A DNA stretch of 64,000 bases from Erythroxylum novogranatense (Eukaryota > Streptophyta > Magnoliopsida > Malpighiales > Erythroxylaceae). The translations under genes were made by a program, and so were the position numbers. The stretch's first letter is position 1; every line of letters starts with the position of its first letter. Shown piece by piece: positions 33,547-45,220 of the stretch. Location of the stretch: NCBI GenBank assembly GCA_029891385.1, contig CM057226.1, forward strand, positions 10,657,225-10,721,224, written 5' to 3'. The notes under the pieces were generated by a model. That model made no database searches. It saw nothing but the letters and a program-made list of their open reading frames with translations, and had not been told where the DNA came from.

Positions 33547-33949
33547 CTAGACAATTAGGATCCACAAGGTTTCACATTGCATCATTAAAACCACAAGGCA
33601 AAAGAGTAAGCTAATGAATATTCACCTTTATTATGTAATCAGAATTTTTAATATTATAATTAATTACATTTCTACAAACAAATAAAGGATATTAATAAAA
33701 ATTAAAAAGTTTAATTACAAGACCTAGACAATTAGGATCAATGTTAAGTAATATTGATTGGTAAATGACTAATTACAAGTTCTAGACAATTAGGATCCAC
33801 AAGCTTTCACATTGCATCATTAAAACCACAAGGACAAAATAGTAAGCTAATGAATATTCACCTTTATTATGTAATCAGAATTTTTAATATTATAATTTAT
33901 TACATTTCTACAAACAAATAAAGGATATTAATAACAATTAAAAAAGTTA
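33547..33949. repeat. Direct duplication of about 165 bp
   Basis: 33547-33711 and 33782-33949 are near-identical (CTAGACAATTAGGATCCACA, then the 'tttcacattgcatcattaaa' block). A short third piece of the unit start lies at about 33721-33741. Confidence 0.85.
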
Positions 33950-34333
33950 GCGAGTACAGAAAGGACGATAGTCATGACTTAGACACTTTAAAGCTTGAGA
34001 ATGCAAAGTTGCATGAAGGTAGTTGATTCTCTCAAGGACTCATTGTCTAAGTTCACTAAAGGAAGTGAGAAACTTCAAAACATATTACAAGCTTAAAGAG
34101 TTGTAGTAATAAGTATAGAATCAAATATAGTCATGATAATGCTTACAACACTTAAGACAACTTTTATCAAAGGAAAGCATTTATGTTTTCTAAGGCTCCA
34201 ATAAATCTTAAGTCTTCTTCTTCCTTTAAGTCTCTTCCTTTTTCTTCATGCATTCTCTCTTTCTTTTCTCCTTTAAGAGTGTCATCCCCTTCTCTTACAA
34301 ATCACCTTCTTTTCCAGCTCTTAAACCCTAAAT

Positions 34334-34334
34334 G

Positions 34335-34363
<29 letters not shown>
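34334..34363. repeat. (TA)n microsatellite
   Basis: About 14 TA units in the CACTA-1 5' region. Confidence 0.9.
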
Positions 34364-34372
<9 letters not shown>

Positions 34373-35039
34373 ATCCATGCCTTATTATGTGAAATTCCAT
34401 CCATGCCTTTAATGAGCTTCTCTACACTTATATCTTCCTTTTGTCCTCAATTGTCCATCCATCTTTTCTTCTAATTTTCGTTATAAATTTTTAGATATTT
34501 TATCACTTATAGATTCACTAATTATTGCAAAATCTATTTTCTAATAATTGCAATCTATTTCACTCTATTGCATTTTTCTACAATTTATTCACTAACATCA
34601 ATTATTATTGATCTTTGCTCAAAAATTTTATATTACCAAATTTATCATCTAATTTTCAATAGTTTTCACTTCCTTTTAACAAGTCATAACTATACAACAA
34701 CATATATTAAACTTAAAATATAGTAGACAATTTTGACTAATCATAATTTCATTTAAAACATACCTTCCTTAAACCATAACTCACACAAAAATTTCATGTA
34801 CCACCACTTTTCCCATAAATTCATTCATACTTAAATCAACAATCTAGCTTCATGTTGAACCTTTTCCATATTCACTTCCTACAACCCCCAAATTAACCTC
34901 CATGATAATATGCTCTTAGAACTTAATCACTTTTATACAATCCATATCATACTAGTCTTACCCATAAGGCAGAACAAACACCAAATGAAGTCATTTTGTT
35001 TAAGATAATAGCGTTCAATCGCAAGAAGACGACGAAGTA

Positions 35040-35273
35040 TTGGTTTAAAATTTACCGACGGAATTTTTTGTCCCTAATATTCCGTCGATACTATCAAATC
35101 TTCAATTCTCTGCTAGTTTTTCCTACCTTGTTTGCCGGCGGTAATTAGCCTGTCGTTAATCGAAAATTTTCTAGACAACTTTTTCGATGGGTATAGGATT
35201 TCCATCAGTAATTGGCAACGGTTTCTTTACCGTCGGTAATTTTCTGTCGTTAATTCATAGTTTTCTTCTGGTA
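35040..35273. repeat. CACTA-1 right subterminal and terminal region
   Basis: Contains TTACCGACGGAA, ATTCCGTCGATA, GCCGGCGGTAA, CCGTCGGTAA and CTGTCGTTAA words in both orientations, matching the left subterminal region, and ends GTTTTCTTCTGGTA. Confidence 0.7.
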
Positions 35274-35827
35274 TCCGTTCCATTACCAACCCCTCAACCA
35301 AACAAGGCCATAGTTTTTGAGTTCTTAGTATTAAAGATGATATAGCCTTGTGAAAATGGAAATAACATTTGGGTCCAGACCCATCCAGTTGACTATGATC
35401 AATGGGTCAGACTTGAATTAATTGGACCTTAGATGAGGCTCAAGTTTAGGTTTGAACTACCTAGGCCCAACTCGACAAGAGGTTATATACATATAAGCAA
35501 AATGATGTCATTTTTACATTTTTAATTTAAAAAACAGCTCAGATTGAGCTCAGGCTCAGGCTCAGGCTCAGGTTCAAACTTGATTAGGCCTCAGGTCGGA
35601 TTCAGGCTCCCAACCTAACCCACCGTCATCTTTAAATTAAAATGAATCCAATGTAATAGTATAAAAATATATATTTATGTATCGGTTGCATTATGAAATT
35701 ATTGCTTGTTCTATTTTTAAGAAAATAATATATATTTTCTCATATTTTAAATTATATATTTCGAGCTTTGAAAAATAAATGTAAAATTTTAATGTGAAGG
35801 TGTACATATCTCAATGTTATCTACACT
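35274..35827. other. Spacer between the two CACTA elements
   Basis: No gene. Contains a (CTCAGG)n run of about four units at 35548-35572 within a 'aggctcaggttcaaacttga' context that looks like part of an old retroelement. Confidence 0.45.
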
Positions 35828-35939
35828 CACTACAACAAAAATGACATACGGTAAAAGGTAATAAATGTTATTAAATACGAATAGTAACATTAATGACTAT
35901 CTTATGATGACCCGTATTACTAAAGATATGATGCTTTAG

Positions 35940-37080
35940 TAATGATTTTGACATGTTATTATCGAGTTTAATATGACATTTATGGATAGCTACAAATAAT
36001 TTTATATTATATTTTATAAATGTTATTAATTAACTATTTGTAACATTTTGACATCATTATATATTAACTTTTGCAACATCATTAACATGTAGTAAATATG
36101 AATTTTATAACATTTTAAAATGTTATAGATAAGTTTTCCATGACATTGTTAGAATGTTCTTTGTTGAGTTTATTATAGCATTTATTAATAGCTACAAATG
36201 ATTTTATATTATATTTTATAAATGTTATTAATAAGCTATTTGTAACAATTTTGAATCTGTTATATATTAACTTTTGCAACATCATTAACTTGTAGTAGAT
36301 ATGAATTTTGTAATATTTTAAAATGTTATAGATAAGTTTATCATGACATTGATAGAATGTTGTTGTTAAGTTTATTATAACATTTATTGATAGCTACAAA
36401 TGATTTTATATTATATTTTATAAATGTTATTAATTAGCTATTTGTAACATTTTGAACTATTATCTATTAACTTTTGCAACATCATTAATATGTAATAGAT
36501 ATGAATTTTGTAACATTTTACAAATGTTATAGATAAGTTTTCCATGACATTGATAAAATATTGTTGTTGAGTTTATTATAGCATTTATTGATAGCTACAA
36601 ATATTTTATATTATATTTTATAAATGTTATTAATTAGCTATTTGTAACATTTTGAACTGTTATATTAACTTTTTGCAACATCATTAACATGTAGTAGATA
36701 TGAATTTTGTAACATTTTAAAATGTTATAGATAAGTTTTCCATGACATTGATAGAATGTTTGTTGTTGAGTTTATTATAGCATTTATTGATAGCTACAAA
36801 TGATTTTATATTATATTATATAAATGTTATTAATTAGCTATTTGTAACATTTTGAATGTTATATATTAACCTTTTGCAACATCACTAACATGTAGTAGAT
36901 ATGAATTTCGTAACATTTTAAAAATGTTATAGATAAGTTTCAATGACATTGATAAAATGTTGTTGTTGAGTTTATTATAGCATTTATTGATAGCTACAAA
37001 TGATTTTATATTATATTTTATAAATTTTATTAATTAGCTATTTTATAAATTTATTTTTCGTCCTCCAAATGTTATGGATA
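35940..37080. repeat. CACTA-2 left subterminal array, about 200-bp unit
   Basis: The word GATAGCTACAAAT recurs near 35985, 36189, 36389, 36590, 36789 and 36989, giving a period of about 200 bp and about six copies. Each unit includes TGTTATTAATTAGCTATTTG followed by TAACA, and TGTTATAGATAAG, so TGTTA/TAACA words occur in both orientations. Confidence 0.9.
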
Positions 37081-37679
37081 TGAGTTTCGTAACACTTCTA
37101 AAATGCTCTAGATTATTGTTTAATAACAATTTTAAAAATATGTTATTATTGAATTTATGATAACATTTCTTGATGTTATTATAATAGTGTTACTAATATA
37201 TCTTGTGTAACTTATATAAATAATGGGACACTAATGCGAAACAAATTTATAACTATAAAATTAACTTTTCAAAACATATTTTGTTGTTCATCAAAGATAA
37301 GCAAATCATATATAATGAACACATAGACACTGATAACAAAAAGCAATAACGTATGTCTCTAAATCGTTATTCCAAAATAGTTCCTAAATTATTGAAACAA
37401 AAACTGACTACTATATCATCTTCAAATTCCATGTGCTACCTTCCCATGAATAATATCCTTGCCTTCCACAATCTACAACCATTGAAACAAAAATCATCAG
37501 TGTATTTTTCAAATATAATAGAATGACATAACATATTTTACAAACTTAAGAAGAGTTGAAAACATGAACATTTAAATAATTAATGCAAGAAATTGACATA
37601 ATACCAATAAAAGTAAATACTAAATATTATTTAAAAATCATGAGAAAATAGAGAAAATAGTTAATTACCTAAAAGTTAG
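37081..37679. other. CACTA-2 spacer
   Basis: Degenerate continuation of the left array to about 37210, then AT-rich sequence up to the second-gene relic. No gene is seen. Confidence 0.5.
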
Positions 37680-39543
37680 TTTGGGGAAACTATGACAACC
37701 TTGTCAGAAGGCCAAGCAACTGTACTACCTACGACATCTTCAACATAAATCATTTCTGATGCTAGTCTCCACAAAAATGTAGTAGGTACCTTAGCTATAT
37801 CTATCCAAACTCTCATAGCATTAGGGCCAATAGGAACATGATGAACAAGTGCATCTGGATCATTTGAAGAAACACGTCCTTCGGCTACTAGTTCATTAGA
37901 CCCTCTCCAATCAAACAGCTTGCATTTACTTTTGTACGAAATTGTTTTTGCAATCTACAGTACCAAATGGATGCGTCAATTTTAAGAAACAAAAGTAATG
38001 ACTAAGGGAAAATACACACACGCACACACACATAGCCAAGTGTACATTTTCATATAAACAAAAAACCTTACCAAGATATTTTGAGATTCTTCAATTGTTT
38101 GCCTTTCACCTTGTAAACATGCATCTTCAGATTTTTCAAATGATTGGTTTTCACCCTGTAAAATCCATATGAACATTTTATAAAATATATGTTCATATAT
38201 AATATAAATTGTATCCATGAAAATATTAAATTAATTATATTGATACTAGCCTGCTTTTGTTTTAATGCTTCATTGAGTAAGCCCTTCATATGGTCTATTT
38301 CTTCTTTCATCTCAGCTTGCTCTTGTTTTAGTTTGTCAATAATGTTGTCTCTTTGAGCTGTAATGGATAATTGTGTAAGAGTTACTCCTTTCCATATACC
38401 TTTTACTTGTCCATATTTGTCTGGACCCAATACTTTTGATATCGCATCTTCTTTCAAATTAGTTGGAGAGACAAATATGAGTCGTTATCAATCTCTTCCA
38501 ATTTTTCCTATAAATTAAAATAATATGCAACATTATAATAATATAAAATATACAGATATACATATATTTCATAGCCATAAAAAATTCTTACAATAGTTTT
38601 TGCGGTCTTTATGCTGACTGGCTCACCATTCTTTTTCTTATGAGCTTGTATTCAGACCTCAACTCTGGAAACAATTCGTTTTCTTGTATTTGTTTTCTAA
38701 CAAAAAATGAAAATGATTATAGACAAAAAAATATCAATCATTTTAGTCCTTAATTCAGGTAAAAAGAAAGAGACATTACAATATGCTCAGTCATGCGAGC
38801 ATAACCCCTTCTACCACCTGTGTATGGAGTTTGTTTCTTTCTTCTTTCTTTTATTTCATCACTTATTTTCTGTAACAATACAATGATTTCATAGCAAAAA
38901 TTCAAGTGAACATAAATAAGAAAACATAAATAAATTTAATATAAGGGTCAGTGCATGCAATGATACAGTTACCTTAAACTTTGGACTTGTTTTTTCAGTC
39001 ACAAACTTTTTCCATTCAGTTATATTGTTAAAGTTATCTGGTTTGAATTCCATTCTCTCTTCTTCATTTTTGGCCATCTTAAGTTTGGTAACTAACCTTG
39101 ACTTTGAAGCTCTCCAAAATCCACCCATCTCTATAAACATATAGCGTTTCTCCCACTCATCTTCTAACTTATATCTTGCCTAAGAGAAATAATTAAATCA
39201 TTACAACAAGTACTATTTAATAGATATCTGTATATAAAACATGTAAATTCATACAATACCTGAATACGTTTGGAGCTGTGATGTGTGCCTCCTCCCAATT
39301 AAAAACTCCCTTGTTAAATACGTTTTCTGCCCATTTAAACCTAAAGCATTTCCCATGTTTTCTGTCTTTAAAACGTCTCTTGTACACTATCGTTTTTAGA
39401 CTCTCATATGCTGTCATTTTTGGACTTCCAATGTCTCCTGTGTCATTTTTGGACTTCCAAACGTCTCCCCTAATTCGCTGTTGCCCCAACTCTAACAAAC
39501 TAGAATTATACCAATAGGTGAATCTATAAATAAAGGGATACAA
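37680..39543 (-). pseudogene. CACTA-2 second gene (Ptta/En/Spm transposase type)
   Basis: Minus-strand pieces in order: GVFNWEEAHI (about 39300), GGFWRASKSRLVTKLKMAK and EWKKFVTEKTSPKFKV (39140-38970), DAISKVLGPDKYGQVKGIWK and GVTLTQL (38450-38370) with a coiled coil LKQEQAEMKEEIDHMKGLL (about 38340-38270), and finally VAEGRVSSNDPDALVHHVPI and VVGSTVAWPSDKVVIVSPN (37890-37685). These match the plant Ptta/En/Spm transposase family from core to C-terminus. Gaps between blocks are AT-rich and could be introns, so it may be a real multi-exon gene. It decays less than the CACTA-1 copy. In related elements this protein binds subterminal repeats. Confidence 0.65.
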
Positions 39544-40335
39544 ACGCTCAGACTTACTGCCGACTATTCATGCCTAATACCAAGTGAGGAGATACTACAA
39601 ATTTGCGTCAGACATGAGGAGATGTGAATGGAAAATGGTAAAGCTCGAATCAACTAGTAGAAAACCATGACCAAATAATATACTGTGCATCAACAATTGC
39701 AAATAGAGAAACATGTAAAGGAACCAGTCAAGAATCCTGTTTAGCTTTTTCACAGGTTCATTTTCAGCAGCATTAGACTGAGACTATAAAGACAAGTTCT
39801 TCAGTAAATCTGTAGTTTTCTTGGAGGGTGAAAGTAATCCAAATAGTTCCATTCCTGAAATAGAGAAAGTAATCCAACAGGAAGAATATATCTTGCATAA
39901 GCATACATGGAACAAAACATAAATCGTTTCAAAGAAAATCGTTTACCTCGTTTAAAAGCCCAGTTTCCAACATAAATCGTTTCCAAGATAAAACGTTTCC
40001 AACATATTCTGGTTCAGAAAATCGCGAAGTTCAGTCTTCAAATTCTGGTTTGGCTCCCATCTCAGTTCTTCACGGAGATAGATTGGTTAATAATGATAAT
40101 GCTAATCATAATATTGTTTCCAACGTAAATCGTTTACCTCTTACAACGTAAATTGTTTCCAAGAAAAAAAAGAAAGAAAGACTAGAAGCCTTGTATTAGC
40201 TTAAAAATAAAGAAAGAAGAAAGAACCCACTTTACTTTTATTAGCATAACAATAATATATATATGTATATATCTACGAAGCCTTTTATTAGCATAACAAT
40301 AATATATATATATATGTATATATATAATTGTTAAA

Positions 40336-40367
<32 letters not shown>

Positions 40368-42038
40368 GAAGTTCACGTCAATTTATTAATTATAATGTAA
40401 TTAGCAAATTAATTATATAAAATTAAAATTAATTAAAATGACAAAAAATATATGAGCTAATAGTAAACAATACAAAATATTAATTAATCTACTGATTATA
40501 TTAATTTTAAATAAATTATAATTTAATGAATTAATTAATTTATTATATTATAATTATTAATAGTTAAATAAAAATTAACTAATTAGTTAATTAATTAATT
40601 ATATTCTAAAACAAACAAAATTTTTATTGGTGTTAAATATATTATAATTAATACTAATTAATGATATATATATATATTAACAATAATATTATTTAACATA
40701 AAATTATATATATATATAATTAAAATATTTTTAACAATGTCATATTAAAATATATTCTCTTTTCTTTTGTAAGAACCCAAAGCATCCCTTCACTATATAG
40801 AGTATATACTATATATAATTATTTTTCAATTTTAAAATTCTAACTAAATTTGAACAATTCTAACTATTAGTAATAATTCTAAATACTAAATATTAGAATA
40901 ATTCTCAATCTAAATAAAACTTCTATAGAATATACATTTGCGATGTTGTGTCAAATTCGCATTGAGAAAAGAAATATTCATTTTCTTCTAGGAATATGAA
41001 GAATAACATTTTTCATAAGATTTCGTCTATTAATAAGTTTCTATTCCAACGCGGAATGAAAGAAAAGGACACTGCATAAGATATGTAGAGAAAGTTGTGA
41101 TACTAGAAACGCTTATGTCAATTACACCAAAAGGGATATTAAATGAATGGAATTGGACTATGGATGGAACATAATAAAATAGAGCCACTTTGAGTTCCCT
41201 ATGAAATGAGGTATGGAATGAAGACACACATATATTAATATATATAACGAAATTTAAAGTCAGGGGTGTAAAAAAGGAACAGTAACATAAATACATAAAT
41301 ATATGTAATGAAGTTCACGTCAATTTATTAATTATAATGTAATTAGCAAATTAATTATATATAAATTAAAATTAATTAAAAATCACAGAAAATATATGAA
41401 CTATTAAATAAATTATAATTTAATGAATTAATGAATTTATTATATTATAATTATCAACAGTTAAATCAAAATTAACCAATTAGTTTATTAATTAATTTTA
41501 TTATAAAGAACATTAATTTTTGATTGGTTTTAAATATATTATAATTAATACTAATTAGTGATATATATATTTGTTATTATATATATATTATATTAAAATA
41601 TATAACATTTTATATATGTATATATATATTCTCTTTTCTTTTGTAAGAACCCAAAACATCCCTTCACTATATAGAATTATATACTATATATAATTATTTT
41701 TCAATTTTTAAAATTCTAACTAATAGTAATAATTCTAAATACTAAATATTAGAATAATTCTCAATCTAAATAGACGTTCATATCTCGTGCAGTAACATAT
41801 TCTGACCCATACATCCTTATCCTCATTATACATGCTCACGCCACGCACGAGAAATTCAATTTCTTGTATTGGTATAATATTAATTTGAAATAATATTAAA
41901 TTAGATCATAACTTATATGTTAAAAATTTTAATCATTTAATGATATTAAGATTGATTTAAGTATGATTTATTGACATAATTAATTAATAATATGTTAATT
42001 TAAACAATTATAAAAATAAGGTGAATGGTATACAAAAT
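39544..42038. other. CACTA-2 interior, no gene
   Basis: AT-rich stretch between the two gene remnants, with direct and inverted repeats listed separately and TA runs near 40310-40370. The 88-codon minus ORF at 41030-41296 shows no recognised family. Confidence 0.45.
40367..41772. repeat. Direct repeat pair in CACTA-2
   Basis: 40367-40917 and 41309-41772 start TGAAGTTCACGTCAATTTAT and end TTCTCAATCTAAATA, with internal indels. They enclose about 390 bp of less AT-rich sequence. The arrangement resembles LTRs of a very small retroelement, but I see no TG..CA ends, TSD, PBS or polypurine tract, so a plain duplication is equally likely. Confidence 0.7.
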
Positions 42039-42630
42039 TTTATCCTAGCATCGCAAGCAAAACAAGTGTTTTACTCTAGAGAAATCGATTCATCTAATTG
42101 GTATGTTGTGTTGAAGCCCCCCCGAGGGTTACTATGAGTTGAAAATGTATAATGAGGATGGGGATTTCACGTATGGGTCAGAATATGTTACTGCACGAGA
42201 TATGAATGTCCATGATGATAGTGAGGAAGTTAATTATGTAAGAGAGGATTGCGAAGGTCTATTGGTGTGATAACTTTGTCGTAGTTTCTCTAAACTAATT
42301 TTAAGTTACATTTTCTCCAAATTTTGGTGTATATTTCATTGATTTAAGTTAATTATTTACTTTTACTTTACATTACTAACGTAACGTAACTTATATAAAG
42401 TGTTATTAATTTACATAACTAAGAAATTGATTAATAAAGTGTTACAATAAATTGATTAATAACAATAATTATTAATATAAATTGAATCATATTTAAATCA
42501 ATCTTAATATCATTAAATGATTAAAATTTTTAATATAAAAGTTATGAGTCAATTTAATATTATTTCAAATTAATATTATACTAATAAGATAAATTGAATT
42601 TCTCGCGTGGCGTGAGCATGTATAATGAGG
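41773..42630. repeat. Inverted duplication of tnp2 3' end in CACTA-2
   Basis: 41773-41812 is the reverse complement of 42171-42211 (tnp2 coding), and 41821-41970 is the reverse complement of 42482-42630 with few mismatches. The left arm is therefore an inverted, shortened second copy of the transposase 3' end and its flank. Confidence 0.85.
42039..42270 (+). pseudogene. tnp2 3'-end fragment in CACTA-2
   Basis: The plus-strand reading begins FILASQAKQVFYSREI, then SSNWYVVLKPP, a frame slip in a C run (about 42118-42124), then GYYELKMYNEDGDFTYG and REDCEGLLV before a stop at 42268-42270. The motif is the same as in the CACTA-1 transposase 3' end at 14.6-14.7 kb. The rest of the transposase is missing. 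Confidence 0.75.
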
Positions 42631-42639
42631 AAGTTAATA

Positions 42640-44000
42640 ACTTTTCTAAAGTATTATTATTTTAAATTTATTAAAGTAACTCATATAAAGTGTTATTGAT
42701 TTAAATTACTAACATAACTTATATAAAGTGTTATTAATTTACAAAACTAAGATAACTCATATAAACTGTTATTATTTTATTAATAAAATAACTCATACAT
42801 AATGTTATTATAATACACTATTATGATAACTTTTCTAAAATGTTATTATTTTATATTTACTAAGATAACTCATATAAAGTGTTATTGATCTATATTACTA
42901 ACGTAACTTATATAAATTGTTATTAATTTAAATAACTAAGATAACTCATACATAATGTTATTATAATACAAGATTATGATAACTTTTCTAAAGTGTTATT
43001 ATTTTACATTTACTAAAGTAACTCATATAAAGTGTTATTGATTTATATTACTAACATAACTTATATAAATTGTTATTAATTTACAAAACTAAGATAACTC
43101 ATATAAACTATTATTATTTTATTAATAAAGTAACTCATACATAATGTTATTATAATACACTATTATGATAACTTTTCTAAAGTGTTATTATTTTACATAT
43201 ACTAAAGTAACTCATATAAAGTGTTATTGATCTATATTACTAACGTAACTTATATAAATTGTTATTAATTTACATAACTAAGATAACTCATATATAATGT
43301 TATTATAATACGATATTACGATAACTTTTCTAAAGTGTTATTATTTTACATTCACTAAAGTAATTCATATAAAGTGTTATTGATTTATATTACTAACATA
43401 ACTTATATAAAGTGTTATTAATTTACAAAACTACGATAACTCATAAAAATGTTATTATTTTGTTAATAAAGTAACTCATACATAATGTTATTATAATACA
43501 CTATTATGATAACTTTTCTAAAGTGTTATTATTTTACATGTACTAAAGTAACTCATATAAAGTGTTATTGATCTATGTTACTAACGTAACTTATATAAAT
43601 TATTATTAATTTACATAACTATGATAACTCATACATAATGTTATTATAATACACTATTACAATAACTTTTTCTAAAGTGTTATTATTTTACATTTACTAA
43701 AGTAACTCATATAAAGTGTTATTGATTTACATTACTAACGTAACTTATATAAAGTGTTATTGATTTACATAACTAAGATAACTTATATAAACTGTTATTA
43801 TTTTATTAATAAAGTAACTCATACATAATGTTATTATAATACACTATTATGATAACTTTTCTAATGTGTTATTATTTTACATTTACTAGGGTAACTTATA
43901 TGAAGTGTTATTATTTTCAATTACTAAGATAACTCAAATCAATTGTTATTATTGTATGATATTAAGATAACTCATATAAAGTTTTATAAATTTATTATTA
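42640..44000. repeat. CACTA-2 right subterminal array
   Basis: Built from monomers of about 37-40 bp such as TAACTCATATAAAGTGTTAT. The word GATAACTTTTCTAAA recurs near 42829, 42977, 43165, 43320, 43506, 43664 and 43851, so spacing alternates between about 150 and about 187 bp. Less regular copies continue on both sides, from 42360 to 44180. Confidence 0.85.
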
Positions 44001-44257
44001 AAGTAACTCATATAAAGTGTCATTATTTTACATCACTTTCATAACATCTTAAAATAGTTACCTTTTATAATGTTTAGTAACACTTAAAAATTTGTTAGCA
44101 ATGATAAATTATATGTTATAAAATCATAAAGTGTTACTTATGAAATTAAGAATTATAACATTTTAAGACATAATGTTACCATAGATAAGTATTTTATAAC
44201 ATATTATCAAAAGTGTTACTATCTAGTGTTACTGTATGTCATTTTGTTGTAGTGACT

Positions 44258-44849
44258 ATAGTTTTCTTTTAACTGATTTCATTTCTAAATATTTATTTTC
44301 ACAATAACTAAAAACTCTGAATATGAATGTGAACTGAAAAATAAAACACAGAGATATTTTTAAAAGGAAAACTAAATGTTTCATGAGTAGAATTGGATTT
44401 GTGCTTCTCAAATAATTTAAAGTAATCAATTAAATCTATCAAAGGACAAAATCACAAATAAAATTAATTTTCTACTAATAATAATTAATTTATATTTTAT
44501 TTAAAAGGAACTTGTGACTTTGTTTTTAAGGATAGAAATTTACTATAAAAGACTAGAGTTAATTCTACAAATTTTATTAAATTATTATAATTAAGTAACA
44601 TATTAAAAGTTGATATATATATACATTACAAAAGTTAAAAAGTTGATATATACATTACAGAAGTCTCTTGTTTATTTGATTCAAACATAAAAACAATTCA
44701 CAGTTTCCCAAGTAGTAAAAAAATATTAAAAAGCACATGAAAAGATTTTTCTGTTTTTCGAGGATATCCCCAATTCCAAAGTCTAATGGTAGCTAAACCA
44801 GAATCAATTCTCAAAAAGCCAAAAAAGAATAAGGAAAAAAGCACATGCC
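44258..44849. other. 3' flank of the CLE-like ORF
   Basis: AT-rich; nothing recognised apart from short AT runs. It would hold the 3' untranslated region of the minus-strand ORF. Confidence 0.4.
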
Positions 44850-45104
44850 CTAGCTAATCGATGGTGGAGTTGCTGGGATGGTTGGATTTGGTCTTGAAGG
44901 TGGCCTAGCTCGATAAGTAGGTGTCGTCTTCGTCAACTCCTGAAAATAAGCGAGTTTGGATTTGGTATAGCCAAGTTCACGTAAAAGAATGCGATTCTCA
45001 AGCTTCTTCGAACCAAGTGCCTCTGCTCTGCAGCCTAAAATATTGATCGTGAAAATAACTACCAGTAACAGAGCCAGAAATCGATTCGCAACTGTTTTTT
45101 CCAT
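44850..45104 (-). CDS. Secreted peptide precursor, CLE-like
   Basis: An 84-residue ORF. Residues 9-25 form a hydrophobic core after a basic start (MEKTVANR), a good secretory signal, with likely cleavage near residues 24-29. Then comes RILLRELGYTKSKLAYFQEL (38-57), the leucine/LGY-x-S-x-L pattern common in the variable region of CLE preproproteins. Near the C-terminus ARPPSRPNPTIP (66-77) resembles the 12-residue CLE motif R-x-x-P-S/T-G-P-N/D-P, but arginine sits at the usual glycine and isoleucine at the usual histidine. Seven more residues follow. Size, order of parts and single-exon form fit a CLE signalling peptide gene; the changed core makes it divergent or non-functional. Alternative: another small proline-rich secreted peptide. 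A TATA box lies upstream at 45221-45228. Confidence 0.55.
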   Translation of the reverse strand: MEKTVANRFLALLLVVIFTINILGCRAEALGSKKLENRILLRELGYTKSKLAYFQELTKTTPTYRARPPSRPNPTIPATPPSIS

Positions 45105-45220
45105 GTCTGATGCTTATCTTCTGCGCGCAGGTTCTTCTAGCAATTAATATCACCACCAAATTCTTCAATAGAAGTATATATTTCCCCTTTGTCAATGCAT
45201 ATTGGAATTGGCAAAGCTGT

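Larger units (their letters stand above)
32660..35039. other. CACTA-1 5' non-coding region
   Basis: AT-rich with no gene seen. It should hold the promoter and leader of the CACTA-1 genes. It includes a duplicated block (33547-33949) and a TA run (34334-34363). Confidence 0.5.
6799..35273 (-). mobile_element. CACTA-1: nested CACTA (En/Spm) transposon composite
   Basis: The left terminus TACTACAAGAAATC (6799) and the inverted right terminus TACCAGAAGAAAAC (ending 35273) resemble the eudicot CACTA end CACTACAAGAAA, both with T in place of the first C. Both ends carry subterminal words such as CCGTCGGTAA and CGATGG in direct and inverted orientation. Inside, on the minus strand, are a tnp2-type transposase with its accessory domains and a Ptta/En/Spm-type second gene, the usual CACTA pair. 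The flanking trinucleotides are CCC and TCC, so the 3-bp TSD is imperfect. About 18.7 kb of the 28.5 kb is later LTR-element insertion, leaving an original element near 10 kb. Genes are broken, so it is not autonomous now. Confidence 0.8.
35828..44254. mobile_element. CACTA-2: non-autonomous CACTA transposon
   Basis: Left end CACTACAACAAAAATGACAT; right end, inverted, CACTACAACAAAATGACATA, about 26 bp of terminal repeat with one indel. The 3-bp TSD ACT at 35825-35827 and 44255-44257 is exact. Length 8.4 kb. Inside: a 200-bp tandem array at the left, a second-gene relic on the minus strand, repeated AT-rich blocks, a tnp2 3'-end fragment on the plus strand, and a tandem array at the right. The transposase catalytic core is absent, so it would depend on proteins supplied elsewhere. 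The ends differ from CACTA-1, so it is a separate family. Confidence 0.9.

Noticed and set aside
41030..41296. 88-codon minus ORF in CACTA-2
   Set aside because: I considered an organelle-derived or captured fragment because its composition differs, but could not recognise it.
42640..44000. Regular short repeats considered as a CRISPR array
   Set aside because: No constant repeat with unique spacers; it is a tandem satellite inside a plant transposon.
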